From the NCBI GenBank assembly GCA_008360975.2, contig CM039184.1:37807797-37871796 (forward strand): DNA of 64,000 nucleotides. The letters run 5' to 3'. Position 1 is the first letter of the stretch. Each line of letters begins with the position of its first letter. Shown here piece by piece: positions 26,330 through 39,751 of the stretch. The stretch is from Lichenostomus cassidix (Eukaryota > Chordata > Aves > Passeriformes > Meliphagidae). Made by a program: the position numbers and the translations under genes. Under the pieces are notes generated by a model, which saw only the letters and a program-made list of their open reading frames with translations, was not told where the DNA came from and did no database searches.

Positions 26330-26330
26330 A

Positions 26331-29300
26331 ATACGGATTTCTGCACATGTAAGAGGTCTAAAATTCCAGATTCCAGTCTTTATTCTTGAAAGAGAATTTC
26401 ATTGGATACTTATGGTAAGACCTATTGAAAATGAAGTCAAATGAGACAGCATATGCCTTTTCTGGAGATAAATAATCATGGGGATGAAAATGCATTTTGA
26501 CCACGTCTGTAAACTAAAGTGAAGCGTGTATGTATCTAGAAAAAATAAATGCACACACTCAATGATGAAATCAAATGTGGTGATTTTGGAGTAAGCCAAA
26601 AACTTGTTTTGCATCACCTTAAAGTGTATTGTGTTTTAAATTGATTGATGGCATTGTAAATTAATTCTTTTCTTTTCTCATGTTAAAAATCTGCCAATTT
26701 CTAAGTATTTTTTTCAGACAGTAATAAAGTCCGCAATGCTTGGAGCTCCTCATGTTGGCGTTGCAGCAGCAATTAATTAACAAATGCTATTCCCATTGTT
26801 AGTCTGCCATGTTTGATCTTCACGTGTTAAGATACTTGACAAGATAGGTGCTATACCTAGCTTGATTTTTTTTTTTTCATTTAAAGATGTCAATTCTAAT
26901 GTCAGCTTGCTCAAAACACAAGGGTTGGAGAGAGTCTAATATGTGCTAAGTGGAAAAAGACAAAAAGGATATTGGGAAAATTATTATTTTCAAGCTTCCA
27001 GTTAGATACTACAATCAATGGAAGTTTAAAAATTAACAAGAGAGCTTGTGAGGCATGTGTGTCAAAATACACTCATTCTCCAAACTGGTATGGATTTCAC
27101 TGGGAAAATTCCAAAACCTATTTCATACTCCAGCTCTACTAAACCTTTCCCTTCCCCCAACAAAAGTCTAAGTATTCACTGATGTCAGAGAATATTAGCT
27201 AGGAATGGAAGAAATATATATTCATATATTCATATATTTCCTTTGTTTCCAAATTGAGAATTTAAGCATGCTGTAATCCTCAAAAATTAGATGGTCAGAT
27301 TGTTGATTGGTACAAAATAAGTATTTTCAGTTTTCAGAGTAGAACTTTTCAAACAGATTTCAGTATAAACTAAATGAAACACATTTCAAGGAAGTGGGTT
27401 TCTTCTTTACATTTGGTATGTGTTGTGTTCAAGAAAAAGATATTTAGAGGTTTTAGAAATGTTGCCATAATATTTTACAGTAGCAGCAAATAAGGTTATT
27501 ACCCCTCAATTTATCTTTGATATAAGCACTTAATATGATGGGGAGGATAACAGCTATGGCAAGTCATCTCTTTCATTGGCAGAATCCACAAAAATAACAA
27601 AAAAAAATTTAACTCAGAAATGCCCTAAAAAGCCAGTTTATTCACACTGTTTCTGAAGCCTTCTTTTCCTTGGTTTTATACTAGGAAATTACGGATCTGT
27701 ATCTCATATGCAGAATTTAGTATTTAGAGTATTAGTATATAGAGGAAAAAGTAGTATTGCTTGCTACTGTGTGTAATTTCAGAACTTCATATGTAGAATT
27801 TGGGAATATTTTCAGTTGATTTTGGATGTGTTGGTTTTGATTTTGATTTAAACTCCAGTGTTTGGCCAAAAACTCTAAAGAGTAGAATTTCTCAAACCTT
27901 TTTCCTGTGAGGTATTTGTTTATGTCAATCTAGACACAAATTACATGAGTTTTCTTTTTTTAAGTTACTAAAAGAGTATTGATTATTTTTAGATTTATTT
28001 GCAGATACAAAACCATCATAGGCATGGTCAGAATAAAGAGATCAGAGAGGTAATTCAAAACCATCTGATGCGCAATGTAAAATATATGTAATTTCTGCCT
28101 TCAAAGGTGCGCACAACAATTCTTGTACCATGATCACCTGGATTAGGAAACCAATCCCCCTCTGTCCTTGCTGCATAGACAGACCTGTGTTCTATAATTT
28201 CTGCAAGACACACCTTAAACCAGGTCTGTGATAGGAATATCTTCATGCAAAATGTAGATTAGCAACAGAAGTTGGAATTCATTCAAATCAAAAAGATATC
28301 AAGAGAGGTATTCCCAGCAGCATTATCTTCTCTGTGTGCTCATATCCTCAGAAACTAAGAACATTTCTGAAAATGGAGTGCACATTGAATTTTATGGTTG
28401 AGTCTGAGAAAACTGATCTTTTAAGTAGTATTGTTCAACAAATCCACAGTGTGTTACACAGAACAGCATATTGCCAAGGCAGGCTGATCCCTGTTTTCCT
28501 GATGGAATGCTCTTACTTTATTGATTCAGCCAAACCCAAATGAGCTGAAGGTAAGTCTGCCAAACTCTCCATTAACACTGTGGTCTTCTACATACTGAAC
28601 AGGAAAATATCAAAGAGCAACCTAATCTTTTTGATTGGGCAATTTAAATGGATCTGCAGGCTTGTCAAGCTTTTAACAGTTTTTTTGTGGGATCTTAATG
28701 CCATAGCTGAGGATATAACTCATATCCATGTGATCTTTTAAATGGGATATCAAAGTGAATGAAAGCAATTGGACGTTCTGCACTTGTGGGCATTCTGCAC
28801 TTGTGAGTTTTGCTTTGTATTTAAATAGTCATGAATTTGCTGAGCAACCAGTGTGTCTAAAGCTGTTAAGTGTAGAAAGTCCTTTGCTTGAAATAATTCT
28901 AAATATCAGAGAATGGGGTACAAATTATTCCTACTTATATCACCTGCTTTAATCTAGATTATTCATCAGATAGCTGATAATTTGCGTAAATCACATTCCT
29001 AGTTTTGTATTTTTACTCACCAAACTTTCTTGCAGAAAGAGATGAATGTTTATGTAAAGAATTCAGCTTTGAAAGTATCGGTAGTGTGCTAGTATGACAG
29101 GTAATGAGGCAATTTGGCAGAACATCAGAAACTAATTGAGCTCAGCTCACATCAGTGCAGCTTTTTTAGTTGAAGCTATATCTTGGAAAATGAACAATAG
29201 AATTACTTAAGACAATATGGCATGTACAATTTTAATTGGAAACTCTAATTTAAACTATTTAAAGCATGTTTAGAATAATTTGAGAATCTACAGACACATT

Positions 29301-32300
29301 CTTATCCCATTAATTAAGCCTCTTCAGTGGGTTGTATAATAGCTTAGTGTCAAAAATATAAATTATGAAAGTCTCTGCACACATAAATATTCAAACAACT
29401 TTTAAAGAGAAGGGATTTGGGGTTTTAGAAGAAGGATCTCACAACTGCACACTGCTGTATAAAATTAACATAGAACTTTGTAAGCTAGCTATTAAAATCT
29501 GTAAGTATTGTAAAAATACTGTTTAATTTAGAAAGTAGAGCTTTGATTTGGTCGCACAACAAAGGAAGGTTTTAAAATGTGATTTAAAAGCATTTCAAAG
29601 ATTGTTAAATGATTTTGGTAACACTGATTTTCAAGTATTTATATTAATCTCTGGGGGCACTGTAGGGTGTTACTAAAGCATTGCCACACATGATGTTCTC
29701 TTACACTGGGATGGCTACTGAGAATCTGTTAAAGTATTAAAGGATAAACATCTCCCATAAAAGGGAATGCTAAAAAATTATTTGGGGCAGGGACTGATTG
29801 TAAGTCTTCATCAAACCATTGTTTGAGTAATGTCCATGATGATTCACTTACACTATTTATTTTTTTTCATATTCTTTGATGAATAACATTTCCTGCTCAT
29901 TCAAATTGGAAAAGACAATATGGATATACTTAGTATATGTTGCATATAGTACAATATTATAATCAAACCCTGTAGGAAGAAGAGGAAATATTGTATCTGG
30001 TTTTATGGGTAGTAAAGCTGTTATGCACTAGACTGAATTGATTTTGCTTCAAAGTCACCAATCACATCAGTGTTAACACTAAGAGCAGAAACAGGACATC
30101 TTGATTTACAGGGTAGCATCCTCATCAGTGGTTCACATTCTTTCTCTCATTCCCTTTTGTTTTATTCTGCTGTGCAAATAGTCTGAAGCAATAGAATTTC
30201 TTGTGAAAAGAGACCATGCTGACCTATTAATATTTAAATGGCTTTTGGTAGTAATTTTTATTTCCTAATCTTACCAGGTTTTAAACTCTGCTATTTCTTT
30301 AATGCATTATGTCAAAATGTCTGGATTTCAAGCAGCAAGAGTTTTTGGATTTGAGAGGGAGTGAGGGGAGGTTTGGTTGTTTTCTTGTTTTGCTTTGCTT
30401 TTTGGGTTTTTAAAATGTAAATAAACACATTGCTTCTGACGTAAAGGCATTTTAACAAATCGAACATTTTGCATGAATCCCTTACCAGTATTGGTAAACC
30501 TGCAATAATTAACTTCTTCACTTAATCTGACTTCATCCTAATATGTACCCGCTGAAAGTAAGTTTTGAAGATCTATATGGAATACTGATATAAAACAGTG
30601 TATGTCAAGCTTATTCTTATAATTAATTCTGACGTACAGAATAATCTTGTCTCACAACCACAAAACATTTTGAAACAGGAAAACTGAAAGTGACTTTTAA
30701 TTGCCGTTTCTAGATAGAGTCAATTTACAAATTCATTGGCAGTTGTCAGATATTACTAACATTTTTGTACACTTCTTCATAATACCAGACAAGTGCATCA
30801 TTAATTGTGTCTGGGTTGGACATTGCTGATTTCTTTTTCCCCATAAAGAAACACATTTTAGCAAACTCAGGATATATAAACACTCATTAACAGCACAGAC
30901 AAATGCACTGCAGTTGTTTTGATTAGCTTCCTTTTACAATTTTTGAAGAACTACTTACTACTGACTGCTGCTATAAATTTCAATACTTCCTTTCACAAAC
31001 TGTCTCCAGCTAATATCCATGATTGACTCTGAGGACTTGAATGGCATGGACACTGGAAGTCTGCCTAAAAACATTGACAGCTTGAATGATTATCTTGCCT
31101 CATTCTTGGTAACTCTGTCAGGTTGTCTGAGAAAAATTATAAAAGAAACACAGGTCATTACAGAACAAATATGATGTGTCCAAAATGGTTCCCTAGAAGC
31201 TGCTGGAGTTTACTTAGTCAATAATCTGTCATGAAAAAGTAATTCAGTATATTTTATTGAAAGGCTGGACAAATCAGGTCTACGGTACTCCAGTACATTT
31301 TCAGAAATGTCATCTAGCTTCCACTTTAAAACTCTTCACATTATTAAAAATTTAATAAAATTATTACATTCTAAGCTGATTGCCATAATTTTCTCCTAAT
31401 TGTCTTTTGTCTTAAAAGGACATACAACAATATATCAGCTATTAAATCTAATATTTTTCAGATCTATAAAATTGCAACATGTTTTGGATATAATGTATGG
31501 GTTTCTTTATTTTAAAACTATTTAAAAGTAATGGTAATTTTAATATGGAACTAATACTCTCTGTTGTCACAAGACATATAGAATAGCCACTGTAACACAT
31601 ATGGTTTATTTTCTGCTAAATATATAGAGAAATTAACTTGTTATTGTTGTATTTTTAATACTGCCAACACTTACCCATTTCACCACTAAATATGAAAATT
31701 TCTGTATATTTCTTACTTGTAAAATTTGCTTGTATTAAGGAGAAGTATTTTTTTAATCAATAATGTCATAAAACTACTTGTTAAGTCCAGTGCACCAAGC
31801 ACAAAGTAACAAGTAGTATTTGGTGAATGGTTATTCTTAGAGGTGTAGTAATTCTGATATGATTACACAATTTTAACGAGAGCATTTTATCTAGGTAAGC
31901 TCAATCTTAATGTACCTGCTTAAAAACTTGTAGACCAGCACTGCAGTTTAATAGTAGTTTGTAATATGCAAGCACTGGCTTTGCAACAACTCATTTTCTG
32001 TTAGAAACCATGAAGTGTGTCCAGTGAAACATGATTTGTGTCAGCTAAATTTGTAGCCTGAAGCAACTCAGTGGGCTATCACTTTAATCTAGTTATTGCA
32101 ACCTTGAAGTATGTGTTAGCAAGCTGAGGGTAAAAATGTCAAAATCACCGTTGAGACTGATCACTAACAACTTCTAGAACAACAGAAAATGGCCCCAGTT
32201 ATTCTTTTTTTTTGAGGCTGATCAACTGGAATTGAAGTCATACTGACTGTGGGGTATTTTAAAAATGTAGGTTATTTTTTAAATATCAGTTATTTATAGG

Positions 32301-32601
32301 AAGTTATGTTTTTCTTCAATGAAAACTTCCATAGCTAGAAATTTACACACAAAAAATTTACTGTCATTCAAAGAACTGAAATTATGAAAGGTTTAATTTG
32401 CCACTGGCTTCTGTTTGTCAAATGAATGCCAATGTTCTGTATTTGTAGACTGCTAGAACAGGATATTATAAATTCTAATACTGCATTAAACAGTACTTAA
32501 TAGGTTTAAAAAAAAATTAATATTGTGAAAAATAATCACTTCTTTGATGGCTAATACCTGCAATAAGCTGTAGCTCCCAGACTACAGTAACAGGCAAAAT
32601 T
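26331..32601. other. AT-rich unique DNA, no gene recognised
   Basis: No exon or transposon recognised. A 17-base tandem duplication (TTCTGCACTTGTGGGCA) lies at 28776-28805 and a short (ATATATTC)n at 27214-27240. A motif-dense block at 26735-26855 is noted in the findings. Confidence 0.55.
28776..28805 (+). repeat. 17-bp direct tandem duplication
   Basis: TTCTGCACTTGTGGGCA at 28776-28792 is followed directly by TTCTGCACTTGTG at 28793-28805. It is likely a replication-slippage event. Confidence 0.85.
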
Positions 32602-32722
32602 ACAGAATGGTTGAGGAAGTTTGTCTTTTGGTTCTTCTCCCCTGCTCAAGTAGGGTTATCTAGGGCTGCAATATCCAGGTCCAGATGGCATTTGCAAATT
32701 GTCAAGTATGGAGACTCTGCAT
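32602..32722 (-). mobile_element. CR1 LINE fragment, antisense 3' end
   Basis: On plus it reads 'cagaatggttgagg' (32603-32616), 'cccctgctcaagtagggttatctagggctg' (32639-32668) and 'caagtatggagactctgca' (32703-32721), matching the reverse complement of the CR1 3' UTR. It is short and strongly diverged. Confidence 0.85.
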
Positions 32723-34197
32723 GTAGAATGTATTACTTGCACAATGCTAAAAATAGGTGAAGTATAGGTTTCCTTCATTTCACGCAAAAGGAATTGGGAA
32801 GCACACATCTGCAAGTATATTAATATAGCTGTTTTCAGTGTTGTCTGTGTTTTCATTCTAGAAAATGTAAAAGAAAATGGACAGTGGACTGTTGTTAACC
32901 AAATGTTGGTAAAGGTTTAAGACCTAAAGCCTAGTATGTATATTTCTTACATACTAATTATTCTTATATATTCATTTTATTTTAGTCTTCATTGCCATTA
33001 CTTCAGTGCCATTACAAATATTTTGAGGGAAGGGGTTTATTATGGCTTTTAAGTCATTGTATCTAACAGCATAGGTAAAGAGAGAACATAATGTGAGAAT
33101 TTTCAATTTGAAGTTCTACAATAAGATGCTGGATTTAATGTGTTTCATGTGCTGAAATAATTTCATTCATATTTTAAAATAATTATGTCAGTCTGTGTGC
33201 ATATCTATGTGTATTCTTGACGTGTTTTTTCTAGACACGTAGTAATTATTCTAGATAAATTGGACATCTGTACCAATGTTCAAAATTCATAAATACCCAC
33301 TAAATTACTATATGTGATTACTGTGTTTTTAACAGTATTTGAAGTATTTCTCACATACATAGATTGCAATATTTTCTTGCATAATATTCAAAAGGGAAAA
33401 AGGTTGCATTTTTGCCTTGAACTGTCCGTGTCTCTTCTCTTTTTGAGAGCATCATCCTGTATTTTATTTCCTTCAGTGAACGAGGAACATACAGTTGTGC
33501 TTGAAAAAAAGATGCTTACCTGATGTGAACTTTTACTGCTAGACATTGTGAAGATGTTGTGGCACCTGGAAAATGTTATATTGCCCCATTGGTACTGCTA
33601 GTCACGCCTTTCTCTAGATTACATTCATTCTTAATTATTCTTCTTTAAAAGTATGATGTGGAATTATGATCTATTACATTTCCTGGTAACTCCCAGTTAT
33701 TTGCACTGGAATTACTGAATATGGGCATAAACTTGTGAAACAGAACCTGGGAAGCACAAGCAGCAAATTGTCAACAGCTAAGTGGTTATTCAGAACATGT
33801 TCTGGTGCTGAAGAACCACACACACTACTATATCTTCTTTTCTACCCCTGAACACTGACCCTAATTTCAGACACAGTTGTACAATTTCCTTTGTCTCCAT
33901 AAGTAAATGCATTCTTTATTGCATAAGCTGTGAGATAGCTTCTCTTGAAAGTTGCTGATTGGTGCTGAATACAGCAGTCAAGAAAAGTGAAAACATCCTT
34001 TATTCACAATACAGATGGTGTGTCTATGGGCACATGCAGGCATCTGGTAAGGTTTGGTATTATTGCTGTAAAATTTCCTGGCTTCATGATAACAATGGTT
34101 AAAAGCAGTGACACTGTAAAATAAAAGTCTTTTCTTATTTCAAGTTTAACATGACAAGCAGAGCATGCCTGTGCAGTGGGTAAGCCAGTCATAGTCC

Positions 34198-34259
34198 TGA
34201 AAAAAATAATAACCTCAATTCATATAGCTGAAAAAAATAATTACCTCAGTTCACATAGC
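34198..34259 (+). repeat. 31-bp tandem duplication, two copies
   Basis: Copy 1 (34198-34228) and copy 2 (34229-34259) both begin TGAAAAAAATAAT and end ATAGC. They differ at three positions, so the duplication is older than the perfect ones at 50739 and 63200. Confidence 0.9.
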
Positions 34260-36523
34260 TTCAAACAACTTGCTTATATTGAGATTCATAATATACTTTT
34301 ATATACATGTAACTTTATGCATTATTGCTTATGTAGTACATAAAAAAGCATCTCCAAGGGCTTTGTATGTTCTAAAAAAGAAAACTATAAAGCACATGTT
34401 TTTGAGATTAGCGCTTGGTATTCTGCTCCTTCCAATATAATGAAAAAACTTTTTCATTACACTGATATGATACTACAGGTTCATGGTATTACCCTGTCCA
34501 TCAGGCACCAGTTACTCTTCTTTTTAAGTTTCAATAGTTGCACAGAAACATGAAATTTGATATGTCACCTTACAACTGGGATTTCTAAATCTGCTATAAA
34601 TTTATATAACTTGTAGAAATTACTGTCAAGCTTTAGAAACTATTGTGAGATCAGATAAAAATAAGAAGTGAAACTCGGGAAGGCTATATGAATGGATGAA
34701 AGTAATAAACCCAAGAAAATCCATAGAATCTTTCCATTTGTTTTGGTTCCTTGGGACTTTGCATTAGGATTCATCTCCATCTTTAGCAAGGTTGTCCTTA
34801 CATATTTCTGCTGTTAAATTTCCTAAATCTAAACCCTTTTTATATCACATAAATGTAACCAGTACTGTCTCAACTGCAAAGTTGATTTTTTTATTCAATA
34901 TTTGAAGGATGTCATTAAAGTACTGGCAATTCATTTCTCTGGTTATTTTATACTTCTGTTTCCTCCAGGAGAAAAGAATATCAGCTATTTTTATGTGTCA
35001 TCCTTTTTCCTACAGACCAAATAAATCTGTATAACCCTCCAGCATTTCCTCTCCTGATGACCAGGAGAAAATCTTAATATGTGGACATTTTAGGTGCACA
35101 TTAGAGGTAGACCTAAACTGGAACTTTACCTTTGTTCAGTACTCGAATGTCAGGTTAGGTGAGGACAGGTTTGTTTTTTTATTTTTAATTTAAAAACATA
35201 TGAGAAGACATTTTGAAGACCAGAAACAGAACCAATTGAGAATTAACTTTTCTTTGCTATTTTTAACACATGGGATCTTTCTAGATTAAATGTATTTTGA
35301 TAATGGTCTGGAACAAAATTTATTTCAGCATTTTAATTGCAAAACTGGGAAGCAGACCAGGATGCTGGAGATATATTCAAACTAACCCCATCTCTTCTGC
35401 AATATGCAATTACAGAAGCTTATTGCTACAAAATAATGGTAGGGAACGTATTTTATAGTGCATAGATAAAAGGTAGATAGACAAAATGCATATATTTCAG
35501 TAATAAAGTCAATTTTTTTTTTTTAGCTTGTAGTAAAAGGATTTAATTGTGAAACAGTAATGGGTAGTGAGACATGAGGGAAATACACACTTACCTTAAC
35601 ATGACCAAGATTATATGAAGGTCACCCACAAATGGAAAAATAAGACTTTAATGAACTGTGGTAGAAACTGACCACAGTTTTATTAACTGTAGCAAAACAA
35701 ATTAAATAATGTATCATCTCCTTGAGATTCCAGTAGCTAATTTCTGTTATTTGGGTTCATCTTAGTGTCACCTTGGCCCAGTCTTTTTTCAGCACCACAT
35801 CTACCTCCATGAAATCTCATCATGCCAGCAACTGCTTAACTGGGAATTTTCAATTCCAGCTAAAAATGAGATAAAGCATCCCTAGCATGGGCATTTCTTC
35901 TTCTTAAGTAGGTTTCACTGTTAATTCTGTAGATAGAGTGTAAACAGCTTCATTTTGCCTCTTGAATTGTGGCATTAGAAGCAATCAGTACTACCATTTA
36001 ACTACTGCACACAGAGACTATGAAATAAAGTAGTCAAATCCTTCTTTAAAGAAGTTCGACAGTCTTCCATTCATAGCTCTGAAGCAGACCACAAAATATT
36101 GTTGTTAACAAAACTGCAGAGTATTTGGGTGCGGATGTAAAGCAGTGTTGGCAAGTTCTTTTACATAGTGTTCTGCATGATTGTTATACTTTTAGTCTCA
36201 CCTAGGCTTCTTCATGTTTGGAAATGAGGACTTTCATCCAGTGTTAAGAATGACTTTACAATAGGGATAGTTCCAACACAGGAAGGTTAAAAAGTAATTA
36301 CAAATTTCAAAATTCTAATTTTTCAAGCTTTAAAATTGGTCAACAGAAGTATAATAATTTTTGGTTGGATTTTTGCCTTATAAAGATCTTGATTACTTTC
36401 ACAATAGTTTCAGTAGTATTTGTCATACTTCAATAACGGAAAGAAGTGGAAGTCCATATTAGCATAGCCTCTCTTCAAATGCAGAGAGATCCTGACCCTC
36501 AAACTTCAGAAACAGCTTCTATT

Positions 36524-36539
36524 AAAAAAAAAAAAAAAA
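36524..36539 (+). repeat. 16-nt A homopolymer
   Basis: An uninterrupted A run. No retrocopy is evident upstream. Confidence 0.85.
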
Positions 36540-36957
36540 GGTACATGAAAAGTATCAGCTGCAAAATATTTATATGAGTCTTCTGCAGAGAGTTTTATTT
36601 ATTCTGCCTAGTATGATGTAATTTCAAAAGAGTGAAAGAATTTGAATCTGAAGCAGTGAAATCACCAGTTTATGTAAGCAGGGTATTGCCTAAATTTTCC
36701 ATTGTACCTTGTCCACATTTATGAATAACTAATCTCCCAAAGTAATTTGTGAATCTCTGAGGATATTCTTGTTGGTCCTTATGTCTACTGACAGTATTTT
36801 CTTTTTTGATTTCACAACTGTAAAATTGTGTCCATAACAGAAATAGATCAAGGAATGCTAATTCTCTGATAAGTGATTTGGAGAGCAGTGATAAATACCA
36901 TGTAATTATTATTTTTTATGTAGGTAGTGATAGAATTTTGGTAATGTTCATACTCTT

Positions 36958-37005
36958 GAACAGTAGAGTACTGTTCTACTGTTCTACTATTCTACTGTTC
37001 TACTA
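36958..37005 (+). repeat. Hairpin followed by a 4x octamer array
   Basis: An 8-bp inverted repeat, GAACAGTA-GAG-TACTGTTC (36958-36976), runs into four perfect-period octamers TTCTACTG/TTCTACTA alternating (36974-37005), i.e. two perfect 16-bp units. Confidence 0.9.
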
Positions 37006-39751
37006 TGGAGTAGAATAAAATGTTTAAGTGTTCATCCTTTGTGGCATAGTGAGTGTTAAAACTAAGTAGTTGAATCATGAGAACATTCAGTCATTGCACA
37101 TGTGTTAATTATCACCTTAGGACAATTACCTCCTTCTTCACTATCTTTTACCTATCTTTTGTTGATTTCTACTTTACATATTGGAGCATAAATGACAACT
37201 ACCTTTATATAAATGTATAGTGTTCATTAATTTCCATAGGCTATACAGAAATTTTAAAACATAAAGAAAGAAGCACTACGCTGTGAGGAGTGTTTACAGT
37301 TGAATTTAGATGATAACTGTGGCAGCCTGAGTCAAATGCATTTGGAAGATTCCACCCCTTTTCTCCCTATTTGTAGCAAAGCAAAAACAATCCCAAAAGT
37401 TTTTCCAAAGCACAGCAGCTGAGCCTTCCCTTTGAAGCCAAGTAGAAGCCCACTATGCCTTGTAGAGAGCATTAGAATGCCCATATCAGTGGCTGGATAT
37501 AAAGTACATTTTGAGGCTTGGTGATGTGAAGAATGAGTTTCAAATGTTCCACATGGTTTGTGATTAGATTTGGAAGAGTGCCAACAATTGCTATGCAGAA
37601 ACTAAAAGTACCAAAATATCTGAAATACTCATCTGAATGAGTATCAGTCAAGGGCAGAACAAGAGTGTTTACAAGTGTAGATTGCATTCAGCCAAATTAC
37701 ATTGCAAATTAGTGTTTTGAAGCTATTTGCCTAAAAATAAAATAATGTAATATGTTGAAATCGTTTATGCTAAGGAAAAATGTATCTATGCCAGCAGCTT
37801 GTAAATGAAGTTACAGCCTGTTCCAGCCCAATGCGTTCTGAAGTGACCAAGATATTAAACTCACAAACAAGGTTGTCAGATAACAAATCAAGCTGCAAAT
37901 TAGCCTTCTAATCTTATAATCTGGTTACAGCTGCCAAAGTACAACTGACAATTGATTTGCTGTTTGTGGTCCAGCACAAAATGTCATATATTCTTTTTGA
38001 TGAGTGTCAATGAGCTCATTAAGTGTATACCAGCCCATGTCTTCTCTGCTCCATTGCAATAGTTCTAAATTGCTACAGTCATTATCTATATGAACAAATC
38101 CACTACTAGCAAAATGCAAAGCAGAATTTGCATGTGACTTTTCTGCAATTATTCACTTGCAAGAAATGTCTATTCTTTTTTCAGCAGATATGCAGAGCAG
38201 GTCTTTTTGAGGTCATTTAATGTGCTAGCTTTCTGTGATGACTGTTATAAAAGTAAATATTTTCAGGTAACTACTTTGGTAGACTGTCAGGAATTATTAA
38301 CAGAGTGTTGTGTTTATTTGTAGCATAACCCCTTGTAGTTACCCACAGTTTTCTGTCCAGTAACTCTGATAGGATTTAAATGGAGTTTTCACAGAGTATG
38401 TATGACTTTTCACTTGTTACAGATTGATAATAAAACTTCTGGCTTAGAAGATTCAAAACATCTGTTTGTGTTGTCTAGAGCCTTGAAACAGACTGATCAA
38501 ATAAAAAGTACAGAAGGAAAACATTTGCTGTTATAGAGACTGATATGGAAGAATAGCACTAAAAAATCTTAACAACTCTTCAGTTAATGAAAATAATGTT
38601 GTAGAAGGGTGTAGTTTGTCCTACCTGGCTTGGAAAAAGCCTGGGGAAGACTGTGGTAAACCTGTATCCTACTCACAAAAATAATATTCTCAGTTGGTGT
38701 CAGTGTAGAGAAAAGCACTCTGGTGTTTATACTGTATGGGAAAAACATTGGATAATTGACTCTGTGGAGACTGGGTATGAAGCTGTGAAAATTCAGTCTC
38801 TCACTGTTCTTCTACCTCAATGAATTGCCCTTGAAATTTTACTGAATTTTACTAATGGGAAAATTGTCAATAGGGTAATGTCTGTTAATAAAAACCTGAT
38901 CAGGAAAAAGGTGAAACTGAGGCACAGTTGAAGTGTATGGCTTGTCAAAACAAAAATAAGAAGATATTAAATATAGATGACTGTTAAAAAATGTTGTCAG
39001 GATAAATTACTTTAAAAACTGTGAATTGTTTCTTTTTCAAATGCTCTAGGAATAAATAACACTTAGATGCCATGTAGCTAGTTCCAGCTTCAAATTGTTC
39101 TTGTTTGGATTTGAGTTTTTGTTTTGTTTTTATTTAGGGAGAAGCTATAAAACTTTAGAGAGAATGGTTTATGAAAATTGACATAATTGACAAAATTTTA
39201 GCTAATATAGCATAAACACTGTCATTATACTAATAGACTGCAGAACCAACTGTCAGAGTAAAAAGATTTTGGAAGAATTTTATGGTTTTAGGATAATTGT
39301 AGGAAAAAAATATTCTCTGAGACACATAAGCATTTACCTATTTTTTGCAACACTTTTTCATTATAAATATGTTTAAATATTTAATCTCAGTGAAAAATAG
39401 TAGAACATACTATCTTCTTTAAAATATAAGTGTTTCTTTGTTTCTAATTTTCTATCAATACTCATAAAGAAAAAAATCTATTCTATTTTTTTTTTTGTAA
39501 TTGCCTTCCTTCCTACTTGGTTATACAGACCTTAAGATAGGCAAACACCTGTTAGTTTTAAAACAATCAGAGTGTAAATGAATGTATGGCTTGTTTGGTG
39601 AAGAGTTTGATAAGAATTTTATCAAGAAAAGGAGAACAGAAACACAGTTTCTAGTAAACTGAGCATTTGATATTTCATGCATCCTTCATGAAGATGTATT
39701 TTCAGAAAATTTGGGAGAAAACATTCCAAGGTCTAGAATGTAACATACATA

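Larger units (their letters stand above)
25323..26330 (-). mobile_element. CR1 LINE, antisense, with ORF2 remnants and an internal deletion
   Basis: Read on the minus strand, this begins with the C-terminal end of the CR1 ORF2 endonuclease domain (26329-26141: LDLIFANREELLRNVKV..GC..MVEFR, the typical end of that domain). It continues through the linker (VREHL near 25970) into the N-terminal half of the reverse transcriptase, seen as degraded matches to 'HPRVLRELAD', 'EVPEDWRKANVTPIFKKG' and 'VYLDFSKAF' between about 25930 and 25570. It then jumps directly to the 3' UTR (25567-25323), where 'tccaaggatggacacaccacaac' and 'ggaagggacct' match CR1. The catalytic core and C-terminal part of the enzyme are missing. 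Frameshifts and stops show it is a dead, old copy. It is the longest recognisable coding-derived sequence in the window. Confidence 0.92.
32723..39751. other. AT-rich unique DNA with small tandem repeats
   Basis: No gene recognised. It contains the 31-bp duplication at 34198-34259, a hairpin with TGTGGT arms at 35654-35679, a 16-nt A run at 36524-36539, the octamer array at 36974-37005 and the motif-dense stretch at 37790-38160. Confidence 0.55.

Noticed and set aside
26024..26389. A 121-codon plus-strand frame
   Set aside because: Antisense of CR1 ORF2. The true coding sense is the minus strand.
33220..33240. Inverted ACGTGT/ACACGT pair
   Set aside because: A six-base stem is too short to distinguish from chance.
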